Positions 33,232 through 42,544 of a stretch of DNA of 64,000 bases are shown piece after piece; the first letter of the stretch is position 1, and each line of letters starts with the position of its first letter. The notes below the pieces were generated by a model. It made no database searches. It was not told the DNA's origin and was given only the letters and a program-made list of their open reading frames with translations. The stretch comes from JACVRW01 sp963728495 (GTDB lineage Bacteria > Actinomycetota > Thermoleophilia > Solirubrobacterales > Thermoleophilaceae), in the NCBI GenBank assembly GCA_963728495.1, contig CAVSKI010000009.1, forward strand, positions 186,001-250,000, given 5' to 3'. Both the position numbers and the translations under genes were made by a program.

Positions 33232-35754
33232 ATGAACGTGACTGCCGATCCCAAAACCTCCGCGAGGAGCGCCGCCGACCCGGGGCGCCTGGGCTGGCTG
33301 CGCGCCCGGCCGATGCTCGCGGCGGCTCTGATCTACGCCGTGCTCTCTCTGCTGATGGTCGGGCCCGCTCTCGTGCCGGGCAAGACCCTCTCGGCCTCGG
33401 ACTACCTGTGGAACAACCCGCCCTGGCAGGCCACTCGGCCGGCCAGCGTGGTGGGCATCGGCTCGAACTTCGAGCTCGCCGACCAGCCGTTGGTCTTTCA
33501 GCCCTTCCTCCAGTACACGCGCGACGTCCTGCCCCACGTGCCGCTTTGGAACCCCTATATCTCCGGCGGGCGCCCCTACCTGGCCAACAACCAGTCGGCC
33601 GTGTTCTCGCTCTTCAACATCCCGGCCTACATCCTGCCCTTCTGGAGCGCGCTGGCCGTGATCGCCGCCATCAAGCTCTTCGTGGCCGCGCTTGGTGCGT
33701 ATGCCCTGGCCCGGCGGCTCGGGCTGCGCTTCGGCGGCGCCCTGCTAACCGGTCTCGTGTTCGCCTTCGGGACCTTCTTCATCCTGCTGTTGGGATGGAA
33801 CCAGCCGGCCATCTGGGCGGTGCTGCCCTGGATGCTGATCCTGGTAGACATGGTCGTGCGAAGACCGGGCCTGCTCCCGGGGGCGGGGCTCGCCATCCTG
33901 GTGGCGCTGAGCTACTTCGGCGGGCACGCGGAGACGACGTTCAACGTCATGGTCGTGACGCTGGCGTTCTTTGTCTTTCGCCTGCTTCTGCGCTGGCGCA
34001 CGGAGCGGGTGGAGGCCCGCGCGTTGGTCCGCCCGGCCGCCGCCTTCGCGCTCGCCCTGATCACGGGCACCGCCATGGCGGCGGTTGTGATCCTCCCCAT
34101 TGCCGAGTTGCTGCTGGAGTCGGACGAGTACGGGCGGCGCACGGGGGACTCCAGCGACTACTGGCCGCGCAAGTATCTGTTCGGGCTGTTTCTCCACGAC
34201 TACTGGGGACGGGCGACCCAGCAGTCGAACATAGAGCCCTTCATGCAGCTGCGCGGCTGGTACGCCGGCGCCGTCACGCTGATGCTTGCGCCCGCCGCCG
34301 TGCTCATCCGCCCGACGGCGACGCGGATCGCGGTCGCGGTCTATGCCGTCTTCTGCGTGATCATGGTGGTCGGCATCCCTCCGGTGTTCGACCTGTTCGA
34401 GCAGCTGCCGGGCTTCAGCAGCACCCATCAGCAGCCGATGATCGCGTTCTTCGTGCTTTGTATGGGGTTGCTGGCCGGGTGGGGTCTCGACGAGCTCAGC
34501 GAACGGCGGGCTGAGCTGCCGCGTGAGCGGCTGGTGCTGGCCGTGGCAGTGGGGGTCTTCTGCCTGCCGCTCGCGTGGATGCTGGGCGCCGGCCGGCTGA
34601 CCGCCACCGGCGTGCGCACTGCGCTGGAGGTGGCGTGGGGATTCTCCGACCCTCCCGTATCGACATCTGGGGAGAGCCCGGCGGCGGACATCGTGCGCAT
34701 GAGCGCGTTGCTCCAGTGGCTGCCGTTGGCGGGGCTCGGACTGTTGCTGATCGTGCTGCGCCTGCGCGGAAGGGGCTCGCTTCGCCTCTCCGCCACCGTG
34801 TTCGTGGCCGCGACGCTTGCACTGCTGGCCGTGGATCTCTTCCGGGCGAACATGGGCTTCAACCCTGCCATTGCCAAGGAGGAGGCCGTGATGCCCGAGA
34901 CAGGCGCGATCCGGTATCTGCAGTCCCGCACGCCGAGCCGCTTCGCCGGGCTCGGACTGGGGGCCTTCGAGCCGCTTCCTGCGGATCTGACGATGACCTT
35001 CGGGCTCTACGACGCGCGTGGCTACGACTACCCGACCGAGGGGCGCTACGACACGCTCTGGCGCCGCTCTGTCAACAACGTGCCCACGATCGCCCAGCCG
35101 ACCGAGCGCGCCGACGACACGCCGGCTTCGATTCGGGCGCTGAACCTGCTGAGCGTGACCGATCTCATCGTCAGCCCGGGCGAACCGCCGCTGCGACGCC
35201 CGGGACTGGAGGTCGCCTACCGCGGCCGCGACGCCGTGGTCTATCGCAACTCGAACGCGCTGCCGCGTGTGCTCGTCGTCGGACGGCAGCGCACCGTCGG
35301 CAGCGAACGCGAGGCGCTCGCCGCCGCCACCGCTCCCGGTTTCGACGGCCGCCGCGTGGCCGTGACCGAGCGCGAGCTGCCGGGGCTGCCCCAGGACGAC
35401 GGACGCGCGAGCGCGTCCGGTTCGGCGCGCCTGGTCTCCTACGCACCCGAGCGAGTGGTCGCCCGAGCATCGACCCGGAGCCCCGGCCTGCTCGTCCTAA
35501 CCGACTTGCACTACCCGGGCTGGAAGGCGACGGTGGACGGCCGCGAGGTGCCCATCGAGCGAGTCGACTACCTGCTGCGCGGCGTGCCGATCCCGGCTGG
35601 CACCCACGAGGTCGAGTTCCGCTACGAGCCGGCCAGCTTCCTCGCCGGCTGGATCATCAGCGCGATCAGTGGCCTGGCGGTTCTCATCGCCCTGCTGGTG
35701 GGCTGGCGCCATCGGCGGCGCGCTCGGATCGGTCGAGCCGGCCCAGCGAACTAG
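33232..35754 (+). CDS. YfhO-like large membrane protein (GT-C-type)
   Basis: 840 aa. About twelve hydrophobic helices. The N-terminal outward loop contains 'LSASDYLWNNPPWQATRP', then 'PHVPLWNPYISGGRPYLANNQ', features typical of the YfhO family (Pfam 'bacterial membrane protein YfhO'). The C-terminal ~250 residues form an extracytoplasmic beta-rich domain with 'LTDLHYPGWKATVDGREVP' and 'HEVEFRYEP', also a family mark, before a last helix and a basic tail. YfhO proteins are linked to glycosylation of lipoteichoic acid and other surface polymers. The stop overlaps that of the convergent gene by four bases. Confidence 0.8.
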   Translation: MNVTADPKTSARSAADPGRLGWLRARPMLAAALIYAVLSLLMVGPALVPGKTLSASDYLWNNPPWQATRPASVVGIGSNFELADQPLVFQPFLQYTRDVLPHVPLWNPYISGGRPYLANNQSAVFSLFNIPAYILPFWSALAVIAAIKLFVAALGAYALARRLGLRFGGALLTGLVFAFGTFFILLLGWNQPAIWAVLPWMLILVDMVVRRPGLLPGAGLAILVALSYFGGHAETTFNVMVVTLAFFVFRLLLRWRTERVEARALVRPAAAFALALITGTAMAAVVILPIAELLLESDEYGRRTGDSSDYWPRKYLFGLFLHDYWGRATQQSNIEPFMQLRGWYAGAVTLMLAPAAVLIRPTATRIAVAVYAVFCVIMVVGIPPVFDLFEQLPGFSSTHQQPMIAFFVLCMGLLAGWGLDELSERRAELPRERLVLAVAVGVFCLPLAWMLGAGRLTATGVRTALEVAWGFSDPPVSTSGESPAADIVRMSALLQWLPLAGLGLLLIVLRLRGRGSLRLSATVFVAATLALLAVDLFRANMGFNPAIAKEEAVMPETGAIRYLQSRTPSRFAGLGLGAFEPLPADLTMTFGLYDARGYDYPTEGRYDTLWRRSVNNVPTIAQPTERADDTPASIRALNLLSVTDLIVSPGEPPLRRPGLEVAYRGRDAVVYRNSNALPRVLVVGRQRTVGSEREALAAATAPGFDGRRVAVTERELPGLPQDDGRASASGSARLVSYAPERVVARASTRSPGLLVLTDLHYPGWKATVDGREVPIERVDYLLRGVPIPAGTHEVEFRYEPASFLAGWIISAISGLAVLIALLVGWRHRRRARIGRAGPAN

Positions 35755-38114
35755 GAGACCGAAACGGGGCTCGAATCGAGCTCTGCGCCCTGCTGTTCGA
35801 CGCTCTCGCCCTGATCGTCGGGCCATCGGACCAACATCGCCTGGCCCGCCGCGACCGCGTAGCAGACCGCCGCTAGAAGCGTGGCCACGGTGAAGCCCGC
35901 GGTGATGGCCACGGTCAGAGCCAGAACCGATGCCAGCACCGAGGTCACACCGTTGATGCCCCACGCCCACGGCACCCCCCGCGGATACAAGCTCGAGAGT
36001 CTTCGCAATCCGATCGGCATGGCCATTCCCATCAGCAGCCCGTAGGGCGCGAGCACCACCGCGGTCAAGAGGATTCGAGCGCCGAAGGGAAGGTCGATCA
36101 GGGCGGCCAGGAGCGGGGGTAGTCCAAACGCCGCCGCCACGATCAGCGCGGCCACCAGGGCCATGGCGGCAGTCAGCGCCCGCTGGGGGCGTCTCCAGAT
36201 GCCGGAGACGCCTGCGCCCAATCCCGTGAAAGCCAGCAGTGCCGCGAGCACCACGCTCAGTGAGTAGGTCGGAAAGCCGAGGAACAGAACAAAGCGCTGG
36301 ATCATCGAGATCTCGAACACCAGGAAGCCGATCCCGATGGCCGCAAACAGCACGAGCGACCCAAGGGGCGGGCGGTCGGAGCGGGCGATGAGCCCCAGAG
36401 GGAGCACGAAGGCGAGCACACAGAGCGTGAGCAGGATGCCGAGCGCCACCAGCAGCACCGTGAAGGGCTTGACGGTGAACAGGTAGCCCGGCGGGGTGGC
36501 CTGGCCGATCTGGCCCAAGCGCTCGAAGTTCAGGAAGAAGGGCTTGTTGTCGGTGGTCGGGCAAACGTCGACGCGGTAGCCGGAGCAGAAGGCCTCCAGT
36601 GAAGGCGCCCGCGCCAGCTGCTTCCACTCCAGTCGGTACGGGCCGCCGGGCGCGAAGGCCACCCGCGAGCCACGTTCGCTCGCAAGCTGCTTGATGCGGG
36701 ACAGCTGGTACGGCGTGAACGGAGTCAGTTGCGCCAGCACGGTGCCGAACGGCTTCGCGGTCAACAGGTCCTTGCCGAGGAGGACTACGACGTGCCGGGC
36801 CGGGTCCGCCACGCCGCGATCCTCGAGTGCGGCGAGGGTGAGCACCGTCGCCCGCAGGGCCTCGTCGCCGACCAGCCGGTAGATCCGAGAAACCATCAGG
36901 AGACCTCCCGGAGCGAGATGGTCGAAGTACTCGTCCATGGCTTCAGTCGTGTAGAGGTTGTTCTCGGTGAGCGCGTAGCCCTGCGCCGCGTTGCCGCTCA
37001 GCGTGTTGGTGAAGCCGAGGTTGATGGCCTCGTAGCGGGCATCGCTCTGGGCGAGCGTCGAGCGTCCGTCTCCGATCTGGACGTCAACTCCGGGCAGGCT
37101 GTAGGGCGACCCGAAGCTCTGCCCCAGATCGTCATCGACTACGTCGACGATCGCGCGATTGAGCTCGATCACGTCGACACGTCGCTCGCCCGATGAGAGG
37201 GCGTTGTAGATGTCCCGGCCGCCTCCTCCGCCGATCACCAGGCTGCGACCGGGAGGAGCGATCTCGAAGCCGATGCTCTGGGGCCCGAGCTGGAGCGAAC
37301 GCCAATCGGGCAGAGGCTCCCCACGCCGATGGCGTGGCACGGGGGCGTAGTCGCGGTCGTAGGTCAGGGTGCCGAAGCGAGGCGATCCCGTCGAGGCATA
37401 TCCCACCACCCGGCTGAGCGGCGTCCAGCGATCCGCGACGGTGTCGCCGTCGATCGCGGGCGCAAGCTCGTAGAGCGATGTGGCGGCGCCCAGGCCGACT
37501 GCCACGAGGGCGACGGTGATGAGCGCGATGCCCCTCCGTCGCCAGGCGGTGGTGTCGGCGCAGAGAACGGTTGCGAGGGCCGCCACCAGACCCAGCGCGG
37601 CGAGCAGCAACGGGGCCGGGATGCTCCACATCACGGGGACCACGGCCAGCGCCCCCAGGCCGGCTCCCAGCAGATCCGAGGCGTACACACGATGGATCCA
37701 GCGGGTGTTCTGGGTGATTGCGAGCGTGATCGCCATCCCGGCGCAGAAGAAGGGCACCGACGCCACGATGGAGGCGAGTGCGAGCGTCAGGGCGAAGCTC
37801 AGGGTGATCGACGACTCGAACGAGTAGTCCAGCCGGACGAGCACGGCAGGAGACACCACGAGCGACGTCGCGAGAGCGGCGCACCAGGGAGCAAGCGAGG
37901 CAGCCGGAGCGGAGCGCTCGAACCAGCGCGGGCGCAGGTAGATGACCATCGCGGCCGCCCCGGTCCCTACCAGGGCGAGCGAGATCGCCAGGAACCCGAA
38001 GTGGTAGAAGAGCGCGGCAGAGAACACCCGCGTCAGCGCCACCTGCAAACCGAGTGTGCAGGCGGCGATGAGCGCAACGGCGAGGAGAACTCGCGTAGGA
38101 GGCCGGGCGGGCAC
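35751..38114 (-). CDS. Membrane protein with a spermidine-synthase-like domain (second copy)
   Basis: 787 aa from the GTG at 38114. A TTG at 38135 is also in frame, but the GTG gives an N-terminus that aligns residue for residue with the paralogue at 19425. Layout: N-terminal helices ('LGLQVALTRVFSAALFYHF'), a Rossmann domain with 'SLVIGGGGGRDIYNALSSG', 'VDVIELNRAIVD' and 'IGDGRSTLA', then C-terminal helices. Where spermidine synthase has D-S/T-x-D-P this copy has 'GFTNT', lacking both aspartates. 'LTENNLYTTEAMDEYF' and 'FAPGGPYRLEWKQLA' are shared with the first copy. A conserved but unassigned activity is likely. Confidence 0.75.
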   Translation of the reverse strand: MPARPPTRVLLAVALIAACTLGLQVALTRVFSAALFYHFGFLAISLALVGTGAAAMVIYLRPRWFERSAPAASLAPWCAALATSLVVSPAVLVRLDYSFESSITLSFALTLALASIVASVPFFCAGMAITLAITQNTRWIHRVYASDLLGAGLGALAVVPVMWSIPAPLLLAALGLVAALATVLCADTTAWRRRGIALITVALVAVGLGAATSLYELAPAIDGDTVADRWTPLSRVVGYASTGSPRFGTLTYDRDYAPVPRHRRGEPLPDWRSLQLGPQSIGFEIAPPGRSLVIGGGGGRDIYNALSSGERRVDVIELNRAIVDVVDDDLGQSFGSPYSLPGVDVQIGDGRSTLAQSDARYEAINLGFTNTLSGNAAQGYALTENNLYTTEAMDEYFDHLAPGGLLMVSRIYRLVGDEALRATVLTLAALEDRGVADPARHVVVLLGKDLLTAKPFGTVLAQLTPFTPYQLSRIKQLASERGSRVAFAPGGPYRLEWKQLARAPSLEAFCSGYRVDVCPTTDNKPFFLNFERLGQIGQATPPGYLFTVKPFTVLLVALGILLTLCVLAFVLPLGLIARSDRPPLGSLVLFAAIGIGFLVFEISMIQRFVLFLGFPTYSLSVVLAALLAFTGLGAGVSGIWRRPQRALTAAMALVAALIVAAAFGLPPLLAALIDLPFGARILLTAVVLAPYGLLMGMAMPIGLRRLSSLYPRGVPWAWGINGVTSVLASVLALTVAITAGFTVATLLAAVCYAVAAGQAMLVRWPDDQGESVEQQGAELDSSPVSVS

Positions 38115-38125
38115 GGCGGCGCAAG

Positions 38126-38872
38126 CTAGCGGCAAACGGCTACCACGTCGAGACAGGAGGCGAGGCGGTTGTCGCGCAGGTCGAAGTCGTCGACGCCGAT
38201 GACGGCCGCGCGCGGATCGGGCCGGCTGCGTGCCCGAGTCAGCATCAGGTCGTAGAGCCGTTGCGCCAGGCGGCGCGGAACCGCACGCCGCAAGCGCAGC
38301 GGGTCGATTCGCAGCAACCGGTCGAGCCGCCGGCGCTCCTCGTCGAACAGCTCGAGATAGCGCTCCGATCCGAACAGCCCGTGAACCTCCACCTCGGCGA
38401 AATGGGGGGCGCAGAGCCCGACGATCTGCTCCGCGTCGTATTCGACGTGGTGGTAGGGATCGATGATCTCCTCGGGGCGCCCGAAGGTCAGGCGATTGGG
38501 TGTCACGAACACCGCCACGCCGGTTGGCTCCAGCACCCGCCGCACCTCACCGAGCACCCTGTCCGCCTCGGCCACGTGTTCGATGGAATGCACCGCGACA
38601 ACCGAGCCGAAGCTGCCCGACGCGAAGGGCAGCGCCCGCATGTCCGCGACCACGGTCTCACGAGCCTGGTCCGCAAGCGCTTCGGCGTCGAGATCCACGC
38701 CGACCGTCTCGCGCGGCGCAAGCCGCTGGTACGAGTGCCCAACCCCGCAGCCCAGGTCGAGCACCCGCCCGGGTCCAAGGAAGGACGCCGAGGCCTCGTA
38801 GGCGGCGACGTGGCGCTGCCACGTCGGGTTGAACGCCCCGGCGCGTGTTGTGACCCGCTCGCCGGTGATCAT
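38126..38872 (-). CDS. SAM-dependent methyltransferase
   Basis: 248 aa from the ATG at 38872, which overlaps the upstream stop (ATGA). 'GRVLDLGCGVGHSYQRL' is the SAM-binding loop and 'VGVDLDAEALADQA' the acidic strand. 'FGSVVAVHSIEHVAEADRVL' is motif II, and 'LEPTGVAVFVTPNRLTFGRP' follows. This is the UbiE/Methyltransf_11 type. The substrate is probably a sugar or lipid-linked glycan, because all neighbours are glycan genes. The zinc-ribbon methyltransferase lies directly upstream in the same operon, so two different positions may be methylated. Confidence 0.8.
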   Translation of the reverse strand: MITGERVTTRAGAFNPTWQRHVAAYEASASFLGPGRVLDLGCGVGHSYQRLAPRETVGVDLDAEALADQARETVVADMRALPFASGSFGSVVAVHSIEHVAEADRVLGEVRRVLEPTGVAVFVTPNRLTFGRPEEIIDPYHHVEYDAEQIVGLCAPHFAEVEVHGLFGSERYLELFDEERRRLDRLLRIDPLRLRRAVPRRLAQRLYDLMLTRARSRPDPRAAVIGVDDFDLRDNRLASCLDVVAVCR

Positions 38873-39771
38873 GGACGCACCTTCCGCGCCTCGACGTAGA
38901 TGCTGCCCCCACGGCGCAGCGCCGCCTCCAGCCCGGCGAGGGCCAGCGCCGCGGGCAACATCACGACACCCGCGACCAGCGCGACGGTTCGGCCGCGGCC
39001 GTCGATGGCCTGCTGTCGCGCCGCCGGACGCCGGAGGGCGTCGTACAGGTCGGGGACGCGGGGCAGCTTTGCGACCAGGCCGTGCAGCCAGCCGAACACG
39101 ACCTGTCCACCGCGCAGGTGGCTCACGCGTTCCACCCGCAGCCCGAGTGCGGTCAGGCGCGCCAGCAGCGCGTCGGCGGGTAGGTGCACCAAGTGCCGCG
39201 GGAGGTCCAGGGCAAGCCAATCGTCACCGAAGACCTTGGCCTGCAGGCTGCCGGCGTTGGGCACCGCGATCACGATCACCCCGCCGGGGAGCAGCAGCTC
39301 CGCCGCGTGTCGCAGGGCGCGGCTCGGCGCGGGGAGGTGCTCGAGCGAATGCCAGAAGACGATCGCGCCGAAGCGCTCGTCGAGCTCATCGAGGTCCAGA
39401 GCATGCACGTCGGCCCGCGTCGAGACACGCTCGAGCCCGATTGCCTTCCTGCCGCGGGCGCGTAGCGCGTCCAGCAGTATGCCCTCGCCCGCCCCGACGT
39501 CCAGGACCGTGCCGGGTGGGGCGATGCGCGCGAGCCGCCGGGCCAGCATCCCGCGGCTGCGGCGAAGCAGGCGATCGCCGGGGCCGGCGAAGCGCCCGGT
39601 CGCCGGCCGGTACCAGTCGGCGTACGCGCGCTCCAGGGCGGTGGCGTCCGGCCAGGGGTCGGTGGTGGCGACACCGCAGTCAGGGCAGACGCGGCGCCCC
39701 CGCACCAGCCGTTCCCGATCGTCGAAGGGACGCTCGCACCAGGCGCAGCGCACCGGGGCAGCAGTGCTCAC
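38869..39771 (-). CDS. Zinc-ribbon SAM-dependent methyltransferase with C-terminal hydrophobic segment
   Basis: 300 aa from the GTG at 39771 (GTGA overlap). The N-terminus has two Cys pairs, 'CAWCERP' (near residue 9) and 'CPDCGVAT' (near 29), forming a likely zinc ribbon. The SAM loop follows in 'GTVLDVGAGEGILLDALRA', then 'AIVFWHSLEHLPAPSRAL' and 'LLPGGVIVIAVPNAGSLQAK'. After the core, 'GRTVALVAGVVMLPAALAL' could be a membrane-binding helix. Zinc-ribbon methyltransferases of this type often modify sugars in polysaccharide and antibiotic clusters. Membrane association would fit work on a lipid-linked acceptor. Confidence 0.8.
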   Translation of the reverse strand: MSTAAPVRCAWCERPFDDRERLVRGRRVCPDCGVATTDPWPDATALERAYADWYRPATGRFAGPGDRLLRRSRGMLARRLARIAPPGTVLDVGAGEGILLDALRARGRKAIGLERVSTRADVHALDLDELDERFGAIVFWHSLEHLPAPSRALRHAAELLLPGGVIVIAVPNAGSLQAKVFGDDWLALDLPRHLVHLPADALLARLTALGLRVERVSHLRGGQVVFGWLHGLVAKLPRVPDLYDALRRPAARQQAIDGRGRTVALVAGVVMLPAALALAGLEAALRRGGSIYVEARKVRP

Positions 39772-40535
39772 GGCTCGAACTTGCGGGACCGCAGGATGCC
39801 GTTGCGATGCAGCACCAGGCGCGCCCCGGCCCACAAGGTCTTGACCCCGTAGATCACCGAGGGGCGGAGCGATATCGAGGAGGCGTCCGCGAAGTAGCGC
39901 GTGCGCGCGGGGACCTCGGCTACGCGAAAGCCGAGATGGATGGACTGCATCAGCATCTCTGAGTCAAAGGAGAAGTCGAGAGCGTTGCGCAGGAAGGGCA
40001 CCTCGAGAAGAAGGTTTCGAGAGTACGCGCGATAACCCGTGTGCATCTCGGTGAGGTGCGTGCCCAACAGTCGGTTCTCCACCGTCGTGAGGGCCCGGTT
40101 GGCGAGATATTTGTAGAGCGGCATGCCGCCCGCTCGAGCCATGCCCGGCTCCGCGAGTCGCGATCCGAGCACGAGGTCGGCTTCGCCCCGCAGGATCGGC
40201 GTGACCATCTGGGGGATAAGGGTGGGCTCGTATTGACCGTCGGGGTGCAGCATCACCACGATGTCGGCGTCGCGCTGGAGCGCCTGCAGGTAGCAGGTCT
40301 TCTGATTGCCGCCGTAGCCGACGTTGTGCGGATGCCAAACCACGTTGATCGGCAGGTCGCGCGCGATGTCGACCGTGTTGTCGGTGGACTTGTCGTCCAC
40401 GAGGATGACCTCGTCCACCCACCCCTCGGGAATGCCCGAGACCGTCCGCTTGAGAGTGCGAGCGGCGTTGCGGGCGGGCATCACCACAACGATGTTTGCC
40501 TCGCTCCGGTCGACCGGAACACCTTCAGGGGTCAC
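39768..40535 (-). CDS. Glycosyltransferase family 2 (DPM1-like, soluble)
   Basis: 255 aa with a GTG start (GTGA overlap). 'VVVMPARNAARTLKRTV', 'ILVDDKSTDNTVDIA', 'NVGYGGNQKTCYLQAL' and 'VVMLHPDGQYEPTLIPQMV' (metal-binding D-G-Q-Y) are signatures of the GT2 subgroup near polyprenyl-phosphate mannose/glucose synthases. 'MHTGYRAYSRNLL' matches the region just before the C-terminal helix. It lacks the two C-terminal membrane helices of GtrB. It should transfer a nucleotide-activated sugar to a lipid carrier or protein-bound acceptor; the GT-C gene directly upstream may use the product. Confidence 0.85.
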   Translation of the reverse strand: MTPEGVPVDRSEANIVVVMPARNAARTLKRTVSGIPEGWVDEVILVDDKSTDNTVDIARDLPINVVWHPHNVGYGGNQKTCYLQALQRDADIVVMLHPDGQYEPTLIPQMVTPILRGEADLVLGSRLAEPGMARAGGMPLYKYLANRALTTVENRLLGTHLTEMHTGYRAYSRNLLLEVPFLRNALDFSFDSEMLMQSIHLGFRVAEVPARTRYFADASSISLRPSVIYGVKTLWAGARLVLHRNGILRSRKFEP

Positions 40536-42544
40536 AGCGACCCCGGCAGGTAAACTCTGAAAGCCTCGTCCTGGTATGCGGGCTGCCGACGGGCCAAGCA
40601 GCGCTGCGCACGATAGGAACGGATTCCGAGCAGGCCGCGCAAGAATTCGGGATCTGAGACCACCACAACGCTTTGTCGCGCCAAAGCACGCACGTTCTCA
40701 CACGGCTCGTCCGCCGGAATGAGCTCCAACCGATTACTGAAGTGATCGCCGGCGAGTGGTGCCTGCAGCCCACGCGATGCAAACGCGATGGTCAAGCCGT
40801 CACGGTCGAACTCGGGCCGAGTGGCGAGCCATGCCGCGACACTGGACCCGAGCGCGGTTGACCCCGTGACGCTTGCGTGGCGTTCCACGAAGCCTTCGCC
40901 GGCCGGCGTGAGGGCGACGCCGACCAGCACCGCAAGCAGCACAACCATGGCTCCCGGCACCAATCGACGGGGTCGTTTGTGGCGCATCACGCCCCGCGAC
41001 GCAACGACCGACATCATGAGCAGAAAGAGTCCCAGAGCCGCACCGAGGATCAGGGTGCGGGCAGAGGGCACGTAGGGCAGGCCGAGTTGGGCATCCTTGA
41101 CGAGGTTCCACACGACCGAGACCGCCAAGAAAAGGGTGGCCAGCAGCCCCGTGATGCCGCCGACGCGCGTGGCGAGCGCCACCGCGACCGTGGCGGCGCC
41201 GAGGGTCGGAAGGAGGTAACGCACCGTTGATGACGGCCAGCTCTCCGGGGCCAGGAGGCCCGATGCGGTGGGAAGGCCGGTCCCCGGAGCCGTCGACCAG
41301 ATCAGCAAGGCGAGGACGGTAACGGCTCCGGCCGTCAGTAGTCCGGACCTGAGTGGTCGAGGGAGCCCCTGCCCCACGGCGCTTCGGAGTAGAACCAGAA
41401 GCGCTCCACCGAGCAGCAGCACGCCTCCGGCCAATTGGGCCGCGTACATGCTCCAGCGCCCCTGCAGCGTGGCGCTCAGGCGCTCCACGAGCTTGGTGTC
41501 GACCAACTCGAGGAACGGCGGTCTCGGATCGCCCCACGGTGTGGACGCGAACGGCCACAGAGGCGATCCGTGCTGGATGAGGTTCCGGGCGTACCAGATC
41601 CCGCCGACGGCGAAGGCCAACGCGAAGGCGAGCAGCAGCCAACCCGCGACGGGTCGCAGCCGTCCTCGAGCGAGGTACACCCCGACGCCGAGCGACGCCG
41701 CCACCAGGACCGCCGGGGTGGTCTTGGTCCCGACGGCCAGGCCGGCCGCCACGATCGCGGGGGCCAGCAGCATCGGTGTCCGCCCTGCGCCGGTGGAGAG
41801 TGCCGCCACGCACGCGAGCCAGGCGAACGCCGGCAGGTCGGTCTGGGGCTCGCTGAGCTGGTGAATGCAGAGGGGCAACGTCACGATCGCCGCCACGGCC
41901 ACCGTCGCCGCCACTCGCGACACTCGGAGGTTACGCAGCGTGACCCAGCTCGCGACCCCCAATAAGAGGAGCATTGCCGGGTTCCACAGGACCAGTGGAG
42001 CAAAGCTGCGCGCGATCCCCGCGAGCCAGGACAGCGCAATCTCGTCGGTCAGGGGGTAGTTGCCATACGGAAGGTCGTAGCTGAGGTCCAGGATCGAGCC
42101 GGGCCGGCCGTTGTCGATCCACCCGGCGACCTGGGCGTAGTGGTAGAGACTGCTGTCAAAGCCGATCGAGGGGTAGCGAAGCTGCCACGCGATCCACCCA
42201 ATCGCGGCACCGAGCACCACGGCCGCCGTAGCTCGCACAGGGAGGTCGAGCCCGCTCCACCACCGGCCGAGCTCGGCGCCCGGTCCGAGCTCGGGCGTGG
42301 GAAGCCACCGCCTTCCGGCCACGCACGCGAGCGCCGCGAGAGTGACCAGCGCGGCCGTGCTCGAGCCCAGGCCGAACAGCCCCAGCGCGAGCGTCTCCAC
42401 GATCGCGGTCGCGACGGCAAGGACGGTGGCCACCAGCGCTCGCTCCAAACCGGAGGGAGCCACCAGTGAGGACGCGCGCACGCTTGGATCGACCAGGCCT
42501 ATGATCGCGAGAGCGAGCAGCGCATGATGAAGGACGGCGCTCAC
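40532..42544 (-). CDS. GT-C-type integral membrane glycosyltransferase
   Basis: 670 aa from the GTG at 42544 (GTGA overlap); the longer open frame upstream lies inside the AftD-like gene. About fourteen hydrophobic helices. The outward loop after the third helix holds 'YPSIGFDSSLYHYAQVAGWI' and 'LPYGNYPLTDEIALSW', with the acidic residues expected in a GT-C active site. The C-terminal ~120 residues are soluble. It lies between the AftD-like gene and a GT2 that could supply a polyprenyl-phosphate sugar. The specific family is not clear to me. Confidence 0.65.
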   Translation of the reverse strand: MSAVLHHALLALAIIGLVDPSVRASSLVAPSGLERALVATVLAVATAIVETLALGLFGLGSSTAALVTLAALACVAGRRWLPTPELGPGAELGRWWSGLDLPVRATAAVVLGAAIGWIAWQLRYPSIGFDSSLYHYAQVAGWIDNGRPGSILDLSYDLPYGNYPLTDEIALSWLAGIARSFAPLVLWNPAMLLLLGVASWVTLRNLRVSRVAATVAVAAIVTLPLCIHQLSEPQTDLPAFAWLACVAALSTGAGRTPMLLAPAIVAAGLAVGTKTTPAVLVAASLGVGVYLARGRLRPVAGWLLLAFALAFAVGGIWYARNLIQHGSPLWPFASTPWGDPRPPFLELVDTKLVERLSATLQGRWSMYAAQLAGGVLLLGGALLVLLRSAVGQGLPRPLRSGLLTAGAVTVLALLIWSTAPGTGLPTASGLLAPESWPSSTVRYLLPTLGAATVAVALATRVGGITGLLATLFLAVSVVWNLVKDAQLGLPYVPSARTLILGAALGLFLLMMSVVASRGVMRHKRPRRLVPGAMVVLLAVLVGVALTPAGEGFVERHASVTGSTALGSSVAAWLATRPEFDRDGLTIAFASRGLQAPLAGDHFSNRLELIPADEPCENVRALARQSVVVVSDPEFLRGLLGIRSYRAQRCLARRQPAYQDEAFRVYLPGSL

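Noticed and set aside
38115..38135. TTG at 38135 as start of the second spermidine-synthase-like gene
   Set aside because: The GTG at 38114 aligns exactly with the start of the paralogue.
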